The position numbers and the translations under genes were made by a program. A stretch of DNA of 64,000 nucleotides, from assembly GCF_009766065.1 (NCBI RefSeq), contig NZ_LMUE01000003.1:42799-106798 (forward strand). The letters are read 5' to 3'. Shown one piece after another: positions 16,016 through 25,239 of this stretch (positions within the stretch are counted from its first letter, which is position 1; every line of letters begins with the position of its first letter). The stretch is from Dyella sp. S184. GTDB lineage: Bacteria > Pseudomonadota > Gammaproteobacteria > Xanthomonadales > Rhodanobacteraceae. The notes beneath the pieces are model-generated. The model searched no databases. It was not told the origin of the DNA and worked only from the letters and a program-made list of their open reading frames with translations.

Positions 16016-17263
16016 TCAAAGATTCTCCAGGTATGCCGCCTCGCCGTGCAGCGACTGATCGAGGCCAGCTGCTTCGCCGGCTTCATCGACTTTCACTGTT
16101 GTGATGCGGTCGATCAGCCAGAGCATCCCGTAGGTAAAGACGAATGCCCAGATGGAGGACAGCGCCACTGCGCCGAGCTGGATGAAGAAGAAATGCGGAT
16201 TTCCGCGCAATAAGCCGTCGGCACCGGCTGGGTTGAATGCAGTCGTCGCGAAGACGCCGCAAAGGACGATGCCGAGCGCCCCGCCGACGCCGTGCACACC
16301 CCAGACATCAAGCGCATCGTCCCAACCGAGTTTGTTCTTCAGCGCCACTGCGTAGAAACAGACGAGGCCAGCGACGATACCAATGAGACAGGCTGTTGCG
16401 GGCGATACATATCCGGCCGCCGGTGTGATGGTGGCGAGGCCTGCGACTGCGCCGGTCAGCAGACCAAGGAACTTCGGCTTTTTTGTCGTTATCCAGTCCA
16501 TGGCCAGCCATGCGATGGCAGCGAAACTGGCGGCGAAGTCGGTGTTCACGAAGGCGACCGCCGTGACCGAATCGACGCGGAACTCGCTGCCTGCGTTGAA
16601 CCCGTACCAGCCGAACCAGAGCAAGCCGGTGCCCAGTGCGACGAGCGGGATGGAGTGCGGGCCACGATCTTCAACCTGGCGTTTGCCGACATAGAGAACC
16701 GAGGCGAGAGCGGCGATGCCGGCGATATTGTGGACGACGATGCCACCTGCGAAGTCGAGTACGCCCCAACTCGCCAGGATGCCGCCGCCCCAGATCATGT
16801 GCACGAACGGGAAGTAGACCAAGATCAGCCAAGCGGTGAGAAACAGCATGTACGCCTTGAAGGTGACGCGATTCGCGAAGGCGCCGGTAATCAGCGCTGG
16901 TGTGATGATCGCGAACATCATCTGGTAGGCGCAGAAGACGAACATGGGAATGGTCGGGTTGATCAGCGACGGCGTATTCAGTGTGATCCCGCGCAGAAAG
17001 GCCCAATCGAGGTTGCCGATGAGGCCCATGACATCCGTTCCGCTTTTCAGATCGCCGCTGAAGCACAGCGAGAAACCGAACGCCCACCAGAGCACAGTCG
17101 TCCAGCCCATCGACACAAAGCTCTGAATCATGATGGCCAGAACATTCTTGCGACCGACCAGGCCGCCGTAGAAAAACGCCAGCCCCGGCGTCATCAGCAT
17201 GACCAGGCTGGAGCAAAGCAACATAAAGGCAGTATTGCCGGTGTCGATGACCATAGCTGGCAT
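16016..17263 (-). CDS. amtB: ammonium transporter, Amt/MEP/Rh family
   Basis: A 415-residue channel protein with eleven expected membrane helices. Family signatures are clear: TPGLAFFYGGLVGRKN near the N-terminus, the DFAGGIVVHNIAGIAALAS segment in the middle with its conserved pore His region, and GVHGVGGALGIVLCGVFA, which carries the second pore His. It imports ammonium at low concentration. The start at 17263 (MPAMVIDTG) has GGGGAAA 6 bp upstream. The 19 residues upstream in this frame are unlikely. No cleavable signal peptide is obvious. No glnK/PII gene is next to it, which departs from the usual glnK-amtB pair, so the PII partner must lie elsewhere. Confidence 0.93.
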   Translation of the reverse strand: MPAMVIDTGNTAFMLLCSSLVMLMTPGLAFFYGGLVGRKNVLAIMIQSFVSMGWTTVLWWAFGFSLCFSGDLKSGTDVMGLIGNLDWAFLRGITLNTPSLINPTIPMFVFCAYQMMFAIITPALITGAFANRVTFKAYMLFLTAWLILVYFPFVHMIWGGGILASWGVLDFAGGIVVHNIAGIAALASVLYVGKRQVEDRGPHSIPLVALGTGLLWFGWYGFNAGSEFRVDSVTAVAFVNTDFAASFAAIAWLAMDWITTKKPKFLGLLTGAVAGLATITPAAGYVSPATACLIGIVAGLVCFYAVALKNKLGWDDALDVWGVHGVGGALGIVLCGVFATTAFNPAGADGLLRGNPHFFFIQLGAVALSSIWAFVFTYGMLWLIDRITTVKVDEAGEAAGLDQSLHGEAAYLENL

Positions 17264-17474
17264 TGAGATTTCCCCTCGACGAAATGTCAGATTCGACTCA
17301 TCCCTGCAGGCTTCGGCCATTCAATCCCTGCAACCCAACTTGCCTTATACGCCCTCTTGCCCAGCAGAAGCGACTCATTTGGGGTAGCGCACCCCAGGCG
17401 GGGGCGAAGTTAGAGAGCCTATCCTCGTAGTAAGCCCGTAAGGCCCAGAGTCTGGCAGGCGAAACCTTCGCCTT

Positions 17475-18725
17475 TCATCTATCTCGCGTAAAGAGACGCA
17501 GATCGATGGCCGCCGCCATCGCTTTGTACCCTGCATCGTTCGGGTGCAGATGATCGCCACTGTCGAAGGCAGCCAGGAGAGAGCCCGTGTGTGCCGGGTC
17601 GCGCACCACTTGATCGAAATCGATGACCGCATCGAACGCGCCGGCATGGCGAATCCACGCGTTGACTGCCTGACGCTTTGCCTCACCGGCGGCCGAGGTG
17701 AATGGCCAATCGACGCCTCCGTAGGGTGTCAACGTGACGCCGTATATCTTGATGCCCTTCGCATGCGCACGACCAATCATCGTTTTCATGCCATCGATGA
17801 TTTGTTGCGCGGACACGTTGCCATCGGGCGTCGCGAGTACATCCGTAGCGGAAATATCGTTGATGCCTTCCATCACCAGAACCCAGTGCACGCCGGGTTT
17901 GTTCAGGACATCGCGATCCAGGCGCGCGAGAGCACTCGGTCCCAGGAAGGGTGTAGCACCGTCATGGAGAATCCGATTGCCGGCCATGCCTGCATCGACA
18001 ATTGCAATGGACCGGAGCGCCGGGTTCGCCTGCAATCGCGCGGCGAGCGCATCCGGCCATCGAGCGTTTTTGTCTTGCGTCGAACCGACCCCATCGGTAA
18101 TGGAATCGCCAATAACCGCGATGGTTTGGGCGTTGCTTCCAGCGGCTACTTCCACGTCGGTCAAGAAGATTCGGCTACTGGTAGTTTCACCGGTGTGAAA
18201 CTGTGTCATTGCCGTAGCATCGCCAGTCAGCGTCATGAAGGCGGTCTGGTTTCCAACGGTATGAAGGGTCGAAGATCCTGTGCGGATGGGCAAATACATG
18301 CTGACCGCGAGTTCTTCCAGCGGAGCTACCGAAAGGGGAATCGGGTCACTGAGTGCGTCGCCTCCCTTGGCAATCGTCACGGTGGGTTTGCCCCTGAAGG
18401 TCACCGCGTGATCGGTTTCCGGCCGAATCGCCGAACCACTTGCATGTTGCGCCATGTGTACCGGACCGATCGTCAACGGTGCCGTACCAAAAAGGTTGGA
18501 GAAGCGGATGCGCACGCTCGATCCACCGATGCTGGTGCGTATGACCTGACGTATGGTTCTTGTCCCCAGTGGGGGCCCTGCCGAATCCGGTGACGCTGTC
18601 CAGGCATCGACCCAATGCATGTTGTCGGTTGTGGGGACGTTCGTTGTTGACCTGGCTGGTGTCAGTGCTGCTAGCGAACTGAGCACCATTCCGGCTGCAA
18701 CGTGTTTCAGCGTCGAACCCATCAT
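17475..18725 (-). CDS. secreted SGNH/GDSL-family hydrolase
   Basis: A 416-residue esterase with a signal peptide (MMGSTLKHVAAGMVLSSLAA, then an Ala-rich cleavage region). The first 190 residues form a beta-rich N-terminal module, seen in several secreted SGNH esterases. The catalytic domain then follows: block I IGDSITDG with the nucleophile Ser, the oxyanion Asn in GINDI, and block V DHLHPNDAGY with the catalytic Asp and His. It should hydrolyse carbohydrate esters or lipids outside the cytoplasm. AAGGGCGAG precedes ATG 18725. It follows the lipocalin operon in the same orientation but with its own likely promoter. Confidence 0.9.
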   Translation of the reverse strand: MMGSTLKHVAAGMVLSSLAALTPARSTTNVPTTDNMHWVDAWTASPDSAGPPLGTRTIRQVIRTSIGGSSVRIRFSNLFGTAPLTIGPVHMAQHASGSAIRPETDHAVTFRGKPTVTIAKGGDALSDPIPLSVAPLEELAVSMYLPIRTGSSTLHTVGNQTAFMTLTGDATAMTQFHTGETTSSRIFLTDVEVAAGSNAQTIAVIGDSITDGVGSTQDKNARWPDALAARLQANPALRSIAIVDAGMAGNRILHDGATPFLGPSALARLDRDVLNKPGVHWVLVMEGINDISATDVLATPDGNVSAQQIIDGMKTMIGRAHAKGIKIYGVTLTPYGGVDWPFTSAAGEAKRQAVNAWIRHAGAFDAVIDFDQVVRDPAHTGSLLAAFDSGDHLHPNDAGYKAMAAAIDLRLFTRDR

Positions 18726-18844
18726 AAGCTCGCCCTTGGTTTGAGTGACTTATGAATAGTGGGCCGTAGGCCTGGCCTGCTTCATGTGCCGGAAGGCAGG
18801 ATGAAGGCTCGTGCCGAGCCGTGGTGATCGACCCAGAGTAAATG

Positions 18845-19393
18845 CTACTTGCCAGTTTCAGGCCACGCCTGAGGCACCTTGCGGATGTCCTCAACCGTAT
18901 AGCCGAGCTGTTTCACGCGAGCCACCAGCGTGTCGTAGTCAGCCGACGGAATCGTTGGCGTGCGCGCCATGATCCAGACGTAGTCGCGCTTGTCGCGGGC
19001 GATGATCGTCTCGCTGTAGTTGTCGTCAAGATAGGCCACCAGGTATTGCGCCTTGATCGGCCAGATCAGTTGCACGCCCCAGACAGCGTTGTTGGTATTC
19101 GGTGTTACGAAACCCGTGGAGTGGATGGTTTTTACCGGGTTGTCGAATGAACTGTTGCGATAGCGGAACGAGGTGCCGATGCGTCCGTCGGGCTGCAGCG
19201 TATAAGTCTCGATGGCGTTGTAAGCCTTCTTCTCGACGAACGAAGGTATGGATGCAATCACGTACCAGCTGCCCATGAAGCGGGGAAGGTCAACATGGGC
19301 GACTGGTTTGATCGGCGCCATGTCGCTCGCAGTCGCGGCCGTAGCTACCATCGCGAGACCGCAAGCCAGCAGCAGAGATTTGGTGAGTTGCAT
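18845..19393 (-). CDS. blc: Blc-type lipocalin
   Basis: A 182-residue protein with a signal peptide (MQLTKSLLLACGLAMVATAA, followed by TASD). The lipocalin fold signature GSWYVIA lies near residue 40. The strand pattern and the C-terminal ARTPTIPSADYDTL segment match bacterial lipocalins of the Blc family, which carry fatty acids and lysophospholipids in the periplasm or at the outer membrane. No lipobox Cys is evident at the cleavage site (the Cys at position 11 lies inside the hydrophobic core), so it may be soluble. AGGAG sits 6 bp before the ATG. A longer open frame upstream is a shadow of the methyltransferase gene. It is the last gene of the lipid-remodelling operon. Confidence 0.9.
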   Translation of the reverse strand: MQLTKSLLLACGLAMVATAATASDMAPIKPVAHVDLPRFMGSWYVIASIPSFVEKKAYNAIETYTLQPDGRIGTSFRYRNSSFDNPVKTIHSTGFVTPNTNNAVWGVQLIWPIKAQYLVAYLDDNYSETIIARDKRDYVWIMARTPTIPSADYDTLVARVKQLGYTVEDIRKVPQAWPETGK

Positions 19394-19446
19394 TCGATGC
19401 TCCTGGTGGGCGCGGTGTCGTACTTGGAAAGTGGATCGACGGTCGA

Positions 19447-20529
19447 TCAGGGACGCACGAACCGGTAATGCGCGACCAGCCATTCCTGGCCATCGGCGTA
19501 GCCGAACAACTCCGCGCAGGACATCCAGAACATGCGCCAGCGCTGGAACCACAGCGGCGCGGCCTTGGTACCGTAGGCCTTGATCAACGTGGCCATCACC
19601 CGATCCTTGCGTGCATCCTGATTCGCAAGCCAGTGATTGGCGCTGCGCTGGTAATGCGTGCCGTCGACGTGCCAGCGCTGCTCGATCTGCAGGTCGCGCT
19701 GGAACCAGAGCAGGGTGTCGGAGGCTGGCATCAGGCCGCCGGTGAAGAAATGCCGGCCCATCCAGTTGTCCTCGCCCGCAGTCTCGAACGGATACATCAG
19801 GGTCTTGTGCGCGAAGATGTGCACGAACAGTTTGCCACCGGGCCGCAGCCAGCTTGAGATACGACCGAGCAGGATTTCGTAGTTGCGCATGTGCTCGAAC
19901 ATCTCGACCGACACGCAGCGATCGAATTGGGCGGCTTCCAGTTCGAGCTGGTTGACGTCCTGGGTGATCACGCGCACGTTGAAAAGGCCACGTTGACGGC
20001 ACTGCGCTTCGATGTGTTCACGTTGCTGGTTCGAGTTCGAGACCGCGACGATCTTCGCGTTCGGATAGCGTTCGGCCATCCACAGCGTGAGCGAGCCCCA
20101 GCCGCAGCCGAGTTCGAGGATCTTCTGGCCGTCCGCCAGCTCGGCGCGCACGCCATACAGCTTGAGCATCGCCTCTTCGGCCTGTTCCAGCGACTCGTCG
20201 CCACGCGGGTAATAGCAGCCCGAATACTTCAGGCGCTTGCCGAGGCAAAGTTCGAAGAAGGCCGGCGGCAGTTCGTAGTGCTGCGCATTGGCAGCGTCGG
20301 TATGGATGGCCACCGGACTGTGCCGCAGCATGTCGATGCGCTCCGCAAAACGGGCAGCCTGCTGATCCAGTCCGCCGCTCATTTCCTCGCGCAAGCGCTG
20401 CGCGCACATGCGTCGGATGCCCTGCCGCAAGAGCGCGTCAGGCAAGTGGCCTCGTTCGGCGAGACCCAACAGACCGCTGGCGGGGTGCTCTTGTGGCAGT
20501 TCGTCGCTGACGGCGGCATAGGCATTCAT
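19447..20529 (-). CDS. second CFA-synthase-like SAM methyltransferase
   Basis: A 360-residue class I methyltransferase related to cyclopropane fatty acid synthase. The SAM motif I is ILELGCGWGSLTLWMAERYP, preceded by the family's YSGCYYP segment. A CVSVEMFEHMRNYE stretch takes the place of motif II. It lacks the longer N-terminal domain of the first paralogue (21856-23148) and differs in the C-terminal part (HFFTGGLMPASD), so the two probably act on different lipid intermediates. Its ATG overlaps the DUF1295 stop by four bases (ATGA). The lipocalin gene follows after 53 bp. The exact acyl substrate is unknown. Confidence 0.88.
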   Translation of the reverse strand: MNAYAAVSDELPQEHPASGLLGLAERGHLPDALLRQGIRRMCAQRLREEMSGGLDQQAARFAERIDMLRHSPVAIHTDAANAQHYELPPAFFELCLGKRLKYSGCYYPRGDESLEQAEEAMLKLYGVRAELADGQKILELGCGWGSLTLWMAERYPNAKIVAVSNSNQQREHIEAQCRQRGLFNVRVITQDVNQLELEAAQFDRCVSVEMFEHMRNYEILLGRISSWLRPGGKLFVHIFAHKTLMYPFETAGEDNWMGRHFFTGGLMPASDTLLWFQRDLQIEQRWHVDGTHYQRSANHWLANQDARKDRVMATLIKAYGTKAAPLWFQRWRMFWMSCAELFGYADGQEWLVAHYRFVRP

Positions 20530-21308
20530 GGTTCGATCCTCTTCGGAAACCAGGGAAACAGCATCGATGTGCTGCGTTGATAGGCGCGATAGTCCTCACC
20601 GCGGCTGCGCAGCGCCTGCGTCTCGGTATACGGGATGCCGCTGATCCAGCGCAGGAACACATACATCACCACCGGCCCCGACCAGGCCAGCCACGCGACG
20701 GGCGAGCCCAGCGCAAGGCAGACGTAGGCGAACCAGTGGATCCATTCGAAGAAATAATTGGGGTGACGCGAGTAACGCCACAGGCCATCGCGACAGGTGC
20801 GCCCGCGATGGGCGGGATTTGTCCGAAAGCGCGCGAGTTGACGGTCGGCGATCGATTCACCGATCACGCTGATCAGCCAGATCGCGATCGCTGCCAGAGC
20901 CCACGGACCAAAGCCGTCGGGATTGCGTGCCACCGCAAGGAATGGCAGCGCGAACAGCACGATCAGGAAGGCCTGGAACTGGAAGAACAGGAAGAACTTG
21001 AACTGATTGCCGTTCCAATGCGAGCGCAGATTCTGGTAACGGCCATCCTCCGGCTCGCCCCGAACGCGTGTCCACAAATGCGCAGCGAGCCGCGCACCCC
21101 AAAGGCCACCGAGCACGGCAAGGATGGCGCGCGGCCACGCGTCGCCATCACCGAATACCGCAAGGAAAACTGCCGCGCCGCCCACACCACTGGCCCACAG
21201 CACGTCGACGATGCCCGCATTGGCGCGGGGGCGTTGCCACAGCCAGCCCAGGCTCATCATCAAGGCCGCCAGCACCCACAGGCAGCCCAGCTGGATCCAT
21301 GGATTCAT
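20526..21308 (-). CDS. DUF1295 steroid-reductase-like membrane protein
   Basis: A 260-residue integral membrane protein of the DUF1295 family, related to 3-oxo-5-alpha-steroid reductases and isoprenylcysteine methyltransferases. The C-terminal signature GLWRYSRHPNYFFEWIHW is present, with the conserved His-Pro-Asn and Glu that bind the cofactor in relatives. Family members near CFA-like genes are presumed to reduce or modify an acyl double bond. ATG 21308 gives a 4-bp ATGA overlap with the DUF2878 stop. Its own stop overlaps the next methyltransferase start in the same way. The annotated function is inference from context. Confidence 0.85.
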   Translation of the reverse strand: MNPWIQLGCLWVLAALMMSLGWLWQRPRANAGIVDVLWASGVGGAAVFLAVFGDGDAWPRAILAVLGGLWGARLAAHLWTRVRGEPEDGRYQNLRSHWNGNQFKFFLFFQFQAFLIVLFALPFLAVARNPDGFGPWALAAIAIWLISVIGESIADRQLARFRTNPAHRGRTCRDGLWRYSRHPNYFFEWIHWFAYVCLALGSPVAWLAWSGPVVMYVFLRWISGIPYTETQALRSRGEDYRAYQRSTSMLFPWFPKRIEP

Positions 21309-21859
21309 CGTGCGTGACCTTGCAGGGAGATGGATACAGGAGCAGTCGTTGCTATCCCGCGTCTGGCCAGCCATGCCAATGCTGGCGTGGCCAAGCCCCA
21401 ACCGATTCCCAGGCATAGCAAGCCACGCCAGCTAGGATCGACAAAGGTCACTACATGCCAGCCGCGGGCTGCGCTCAGGTAAGCCAGTGGACCACCAACG
21501 GCACCCAGCAATACCGCCAGCCAGAGACGCGTCTGCAGATAGGCCAGCGATTGCGTGAAGGTCAGCGCAAAGGTGGCCCACAACGCGAGAATCCATGCCG
21601 GCGCCAAGGCTGCGGACGGCCACGAAGCTGCGTAGCTGGCCAGTCCGGCGCGGATCAATCCGCCATCGAGAAGGAACCCCATCACGATGGCGGTCGCCAT
21701 CAGTAACAGATCGGCCTTGTAGTGGCGCACGACACCCAGCTGGCATGCCGCATATACCAGCATGCCGACAACCCCCGGCCACGCCAGCCCGTGTTCGGCA
21801 CCAATCACGGCGCTGAACCAGACCAGCTGATAGCCGATAAGGCTGATCCAGAATTTCAT
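21305..21859 (-). CDS. DUF2878 membrane protein
   Basis: A 184-residue protein with about six hydrophobic helices (LIGYQLVWFSAVIGAEHG, LLLMATAIVMGFLLDGGLI and others). The pattern WFSAVIGA near residue 14 and GFLLDGG are typical of DUF2878, a family of unknown function that recurs in proteobacterial operons with DUF1365 and CFA-type methyltransferases. Its start overlaps the CFA stop and its stop overlaps the DUF1295 start, both as ATGA. It may form a membrane platform for the lipid-modifying enzymes. Nothing in the sequence shows catalysis. Confidence 0.85.
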   Translation of the reverse strand: MKFWISLIGYQLVWFSAVIGAEHGLAWPGVVGMLVYAACQLGVVRHYKADLLLMATAIVMGFLLDGGLIRAGLASYAASWPSAALAPAWILALWATFALTFTQSLAYLQTRLWLAVLLGAVGGPLAYLSAARGWHVVTFVDPSWRGLLCLGIGWGLATPALAWLARRGIATTAPVSISLQGHAR

Positions 21860-23148
21860 GCTGGGATCCCGATTTCAGGCAGCAGGGCAGGTCGGCGGTT
21901 GCCGGGCTTGGCCAGCAGCAGATGTGCCACCCCGATCGAGTGTTCGCGGAAGCCACCTTCGCAATACGCCAGGTAGAATTCCCACATGCGGATGAAGTGT
22001 TCGTCGAAACCCTGCGCACGTACCTGCGACAGACGCGCCATGAAACGTTCGCGCCAGGCCTGCAGGGTGCGCGCATAGGACTCGCCAAAGTCCTCCAGCT
22101 GGACCAGCGCCAGATCGCTGCTGCGCGTCTTGGCGGCGAGCAGGGCGCTGATCGACGGAATGAAGCTGCCGGGAAACACATGGCGTTTGATGAAATCGAC
22201 CGACTTCAAGGCCTGTGCGTAGCGATGGTCTTCAATCGTGATGGCTTGCAGCAGTGCCAGTCCATCGGATTTAAGCAGTTGGCCAAGCTGATTGAAATAT
22301 GTGTCGAGGTAAGGCGCGCCAATCGCCTCGACCATCTCGATCGATACCAGCTTGTCGTATTGCCCATCCAGGTCACGATAGTCTTTCAGCAGCAAGGTGA
22401 CGCGATCGCTTATGCCGGCAGCGGTGACGCGTTCACTGGCCAGCGCATGCTGCTCGCGCGAGATCGTCGTCGTGGTGACATGGCAGCCGTAATGCTGTGC
22501 CGCGTACAGCGCGAAGCCGCCCCAGCCGGTACCGATCTCGATCACGCGATCAGTCGGCTGCAGATCGAGCTTGCGGCAGATACGTTCGAGCTTGCGCGTG
22601 GAGGCAGCCTCCAGCGTGTCGTCGGCTCCGGCCCAGATCGCCGAGGAATACATCAGGTCCGGCGACAGGAACAGTTCGAAGAAATCGTTGCCGAGATCGT
22701 AATGTGCAGCGATGTTGCGACGACTGCCAGTGCGCGTATTGCGCTGCAGGGTATGCCAGGCGCGCATCGCCATGCCGCCGAGACGGGCCAGCCCGGTCTC
22801 CATGCCGTCGAGTAGGTCGCGGTTGCGTACCAGCAACTGGATCAGGCCGACCAGATGGCTGCAGCGCCACTGCCCATCCATGTAGGACTCGCCGGCACCG
22901 ACGCTGCCATTGGCGGCAACAGCCCGATAGAACGCGGGGTCGAGGACCTCAATGTGTACGGTGAGGTCCGGGTGTTGCGTCGCTGGCGTGCCCAACTCGA
23001 CCGTACCCAGTGCATCCTGAAGCACCAGCCGGCCATGCCGCAGACCTGCCATCTGCGCGAGCAGGCGCTGGCGCAGAAAACGCGCACCGGCAGATGGCGC
23101 CGTGGTATCAGCGGATTCAGTAACACCGGGTTTGATGATAGCGTTCAT
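21856..23148 (-). CDS. cyclopropane-fatty-acyl-phospholipid synthase family methyltransferase
   Basis: A 430-residue SAM-dependent enzyme of full CFA-synthase length, with a distinct N-terminal lipid-binding domain (about 1-130), then YDLGNDFFELFLSPDLMYSS and the SAM motif VIEIGTGWGGFALYAAQ. The conserved FIKRHVFPGSFIPS segment near residue 320 is also present. CFA family members transfer a methylene or methyl group to the double bond of unsaturated phospholipid acyl chains. In this operon context it could make a methylated rather than cyclopropane product. It starts 8 bp after the DUF1365 stop and overlaps the DUF2878 start. Confidence 0.93.
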   Translation of the reverse strand: MNAIIKPGVTESADTTAPSAGARFLRQRLLAQMAGLRHGRLVLQDALGTVELGTPATQHPDLTVHIEVLDPAFYRAVAANGSVGAGESYMDGQWRCSHLVGLIQLLVRNRDLLDGMETGLARLGGMAMRAWHTLQRNTRTGSRRNIAAHYDLGNDFFELFLSPDLMYSSAIWAGADDTLEAASTRKLERICRKLDLQPTDRVIEIGTGWGGFALYAAQHYGCHVTTTTISREQHALASERVTAAGISDRVTLLLKDYRDLDGQYDKLVSIEMVEAIGAPYLDTYFNQLGQLLKSDGLALLQAITIEDHRYAQALKSVDFIKRHVFPGSFIPSISALLAAKTRSSDLALVQLEDFGESYARTLQAWRERFMARLSQVRAQGFDEHFIRMWEFYLAYCEGGFREHSIGVAHLLLAKPGNRRPALLPEIGIPA

Positions 23149-23155
23149 GCGGACC

Positions 23156-23941
23156 TCAAAGCGGTTGCGGATGGTCGTGGACGGGGTTGCGTTTCAGCCA
23201 CAGTCGCAGCGCCTGCCAGTGGATGGCGCCGACGATCTGGGCAGTCATCAGCGGATATCGCCACAGCACGCGGGCGAGCGAAGCGCTGGTCATGGGTTGC
23301 CGCTGCAAGGTGAGGGTGGCGTCGAACTCGCGCTGGCCGTCACGCAGCACGCCCATGTGCACAAGCAGGTCGTCGTCCGGTGCGGTGAAGCGCCAGTCGT
23401 ACTCGCGTGCCATCGGCATGAAGGGTGATACGTGGAAGGTCTTGGGAAAGGTCCAGTGCATGGCACGCCCATGCATCTGTGCGGTCTCGACTGGCAGCAC
23501 ATAGGCATGCCGTTCATGCCACGGCATGTTGGTGATCTCCGCCACGATGCAGACCAGAGTCACGCCGTCTTCGGCGTAGCAGTAGTAGAAGCTGACTGGG
23601 TTGAATACGTAGCCGAAGTAACGCAGATGGGTAAGCAGGCGGATCGGTCCGATCGGCCGATGACCAGTAGCCTGCTCGACGCGCTGGCGCACGGCTTCGG
23701 CTAGCGACAGCTCCACCGGGCCGAGGTAATCCTTGCGCCGAAACTGCGCGATGTTGCCGTGCTCGCTGGACCACAGCCAGCGTTGCTTGAACACGCGATC
23801 GACTTCATCCAGATCCAGATAGAGCTGAGCCATCTTGTAATCGAAGACGTGCGGGTGTGGCACGAGGCGACGATGGCGCACCACGCCTTCGTACACGGCG
23901 CTCACCAGCGGCGCGGTCGCATGGGCCAATTCGGCGCTCAT
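23156..23941 (-). CDS. DUF1365 family protein
   Basis: A 261-residue soluble protein. It carries the DUF1365 hallmarks: an N-terminal [19 protein letters not shown], a middle [20 protein letters not shown] and a downstream HVSPFMPM. The family is almost always next to a flavin amine-oxidase-like gene and a CFA-type methyltransferase, exactly as here. In Rhodobacter such neighbours belong to the singlet-oxygen-induced RpoE/ChrR regulon. Its biochemical role is not settled. The start overlaps the flavoprotein stop (ATGA). Confidence 0.92.
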   Translation of the reverse strand: MSAELAHATAPLVSAVYEGVVRHRRLVPHPHVFDYKMAQLYLDLDEVDRVFKQRWLWSSEHGNIAQFRRKDYLGPVELSLAEAVRQRVEQATGHRPIGPIRLLTHLRYFGYVFNPVSFYYCYAEDGVTLVCIVAEITNMPWHERHAYVLPVETAQMHGRAMHWTFPKTFHVSPFMPMAREYDWRFTAPDDDLLVHMGVLRDGQREFDATLTLQRQPMTSASLARVLWRYPLMTAQIVGAIHWQALRLWLKRNPVHDHPQPL

Positions 23942-25236
23942 GCTGCCATATCCTGCCCGCGTGGCTTTACCAGATGGAGAGATGCTGTCCCCACCGGCCA
24001 GCGCACGCCGAGTGCTTCAGCGACTTCGACCGCGCTACGCATGCCGTCCTCGTGGAAACCCCAGCCCCAGTACGCACCGGCAAACCAGGTGCGTCGTTGC
24101 CCCTGGATCTCGGCTTTGCGCATCTGCGCGGCCACCGAAGCATGGCTGTAAACCGGGTGGTGGTACTGCATGCGGGCCAGCACTTTGTCCGGATCGATCG
24201 CTGCAGTGCGGTTGAGCGTGACCACGAAGGGTTCGGGGGATTTGATACCCTGGAGTAGGTTCATGCAGTAGCTGACGGTGCACGCTTCGCTAGGGTCGCG
24301 CGGCAACCATGCGTTCCAGGCTGCCCATGCCTTGCGGCGCACCGGCAGCACGCTGGCGTCGGTATGCAGCACGGTGTCATTGGCCTGGTAAGGCATCGCC
24401 CCAAGAATGGCCTGCTCGCGTTCGTTCGCGTCGCTCAGCAGTGCGAGTGCCTGGTCGCTGTGGCAGGCCAGTACCAACTGGTCAAAGTGCTCGACACCCG
24501 CAGCACTCTCCAAAACGGCGCCATCAGCATGACGGCGGATCGAACGTATCGCGCAATTCAGCCGTTCGCGTACCGGCCAATGCGCACGCAATGCCTGCAC
24601 GTAGCTCGACGAACCACCGCGTACCACCCGCCATTGCGGACGGTCGCTAAGCTGCAGCATCTGGTGGTTGGCCATGAACTGCACCAGGTAGCGGGCAGGG
24701 AAGCCGAGGATATGTGTAGCCGGCGAGGACCACAGCGCCGACGCCATCGGCACCAGATGTTCGTCGCGAAAGGCGGCACCGTATCCGCGCTCGGCGAGAT
24801 AGTCGCCCAGCGTGGGGCCTTCTCCGGGCAAATCCAGCAGCGCCGGTGCCTCGCGATAGAAACGCGTCAGGTCGCGCACCATGCCGATGAAGCGCGGTGA
24901 GCACAGGTTGCGACGCTGGCAGAACAGCGTATCCAGCGTGGCCGCGTTGTATTCCAGACCGCTGGCTTCGTTGTGCACCGAGAAGCTCATCGTGGTGGGC
25001 TGTGACCCTACACCAAGCTGCTTGAACATCCGCGTCAGCAGCGGGTAATGGCTCGGGTTATGCACGATGAAGCCGCTGTCGATCCGGTAGTTGCGACCTT
25101 GCTGCACCACGTCGTGCGTATGCGTGTGGCCACCGAAATAGCTGTTGGCTTCGAACAGCGTCACATCGTACTTGCGCGACAACAGCCATGCCGATGCCAG
25201 CCCCGCGATACCTGATCCCACTACGGCAAGGCGCAT
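23938..25236 (-). CDS. NAD/FAD-dependent amine-oxidase-like oxidoreductase
   Basis: A 432-residue flavoprotein with an N-terminal dinucleotide-binding motif ([16 protein letters not shown], then VTLFEAN) and the family stretch GGHTHTHDV. Near the C-terminus [19 protein letters not shown] matches the FAD-contacting end of this group. The relatives that travel with DUF1365 and CFA genes are thought to oxidise or desaturate a modified acyl chain, for example in furan fatty acid synthesis. That role is inferred from context. It begins 3 bp after the desaturase stop and is coupled to the DUF1365 gene. Confidence 0.9.
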   Translation of the reverse strand: MRLAVVGSGIAGLASAWLLSRKYDVTLFEANSYFGGHTHTHDVVQQGRNYRIDSGFIVHNPSHYPLLTRMFKQLGVGSQPTTMSFSVHNEASGLEYNAATLDTLFCQRRNLCSPRFIGMVRDLTRFYREAPALLDLPGEGPTLGDYLAERGYGAAFRDEHLVPMASALWSSPATHILGFPARYLVQFMANHQMLQLSDRPQWRVVRGGSSSYVQALRAHWPVRERLNCAIRSIRRHADGAVLESAAGVEHFDQLVLACHSDQALALLSDANEREQAILGAMPYQANDTVLHTDASVLPVRRKAWAAWNAWLPRDPSEACTVSYCMNLLQGIKSPEPFVVTLNRTAAIDPDKVLARMQYHHPVYSHASVAAQMRKAEIQGQRRTWFAGAYWGWGFHEDGMRSAVEVAEALGVRWPVGTASLHLVKPRGQDMAA

Positions 25237-25239
25237 GGC

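Noticed and set aside
19394..20002. Extension of the lipocalin frame to a 385-residue protein
   Set aside because: The added part is a shadow of the methyltransferase gene in another frame. The lipocalin has its own AGGAG and signal peptide at 19393.
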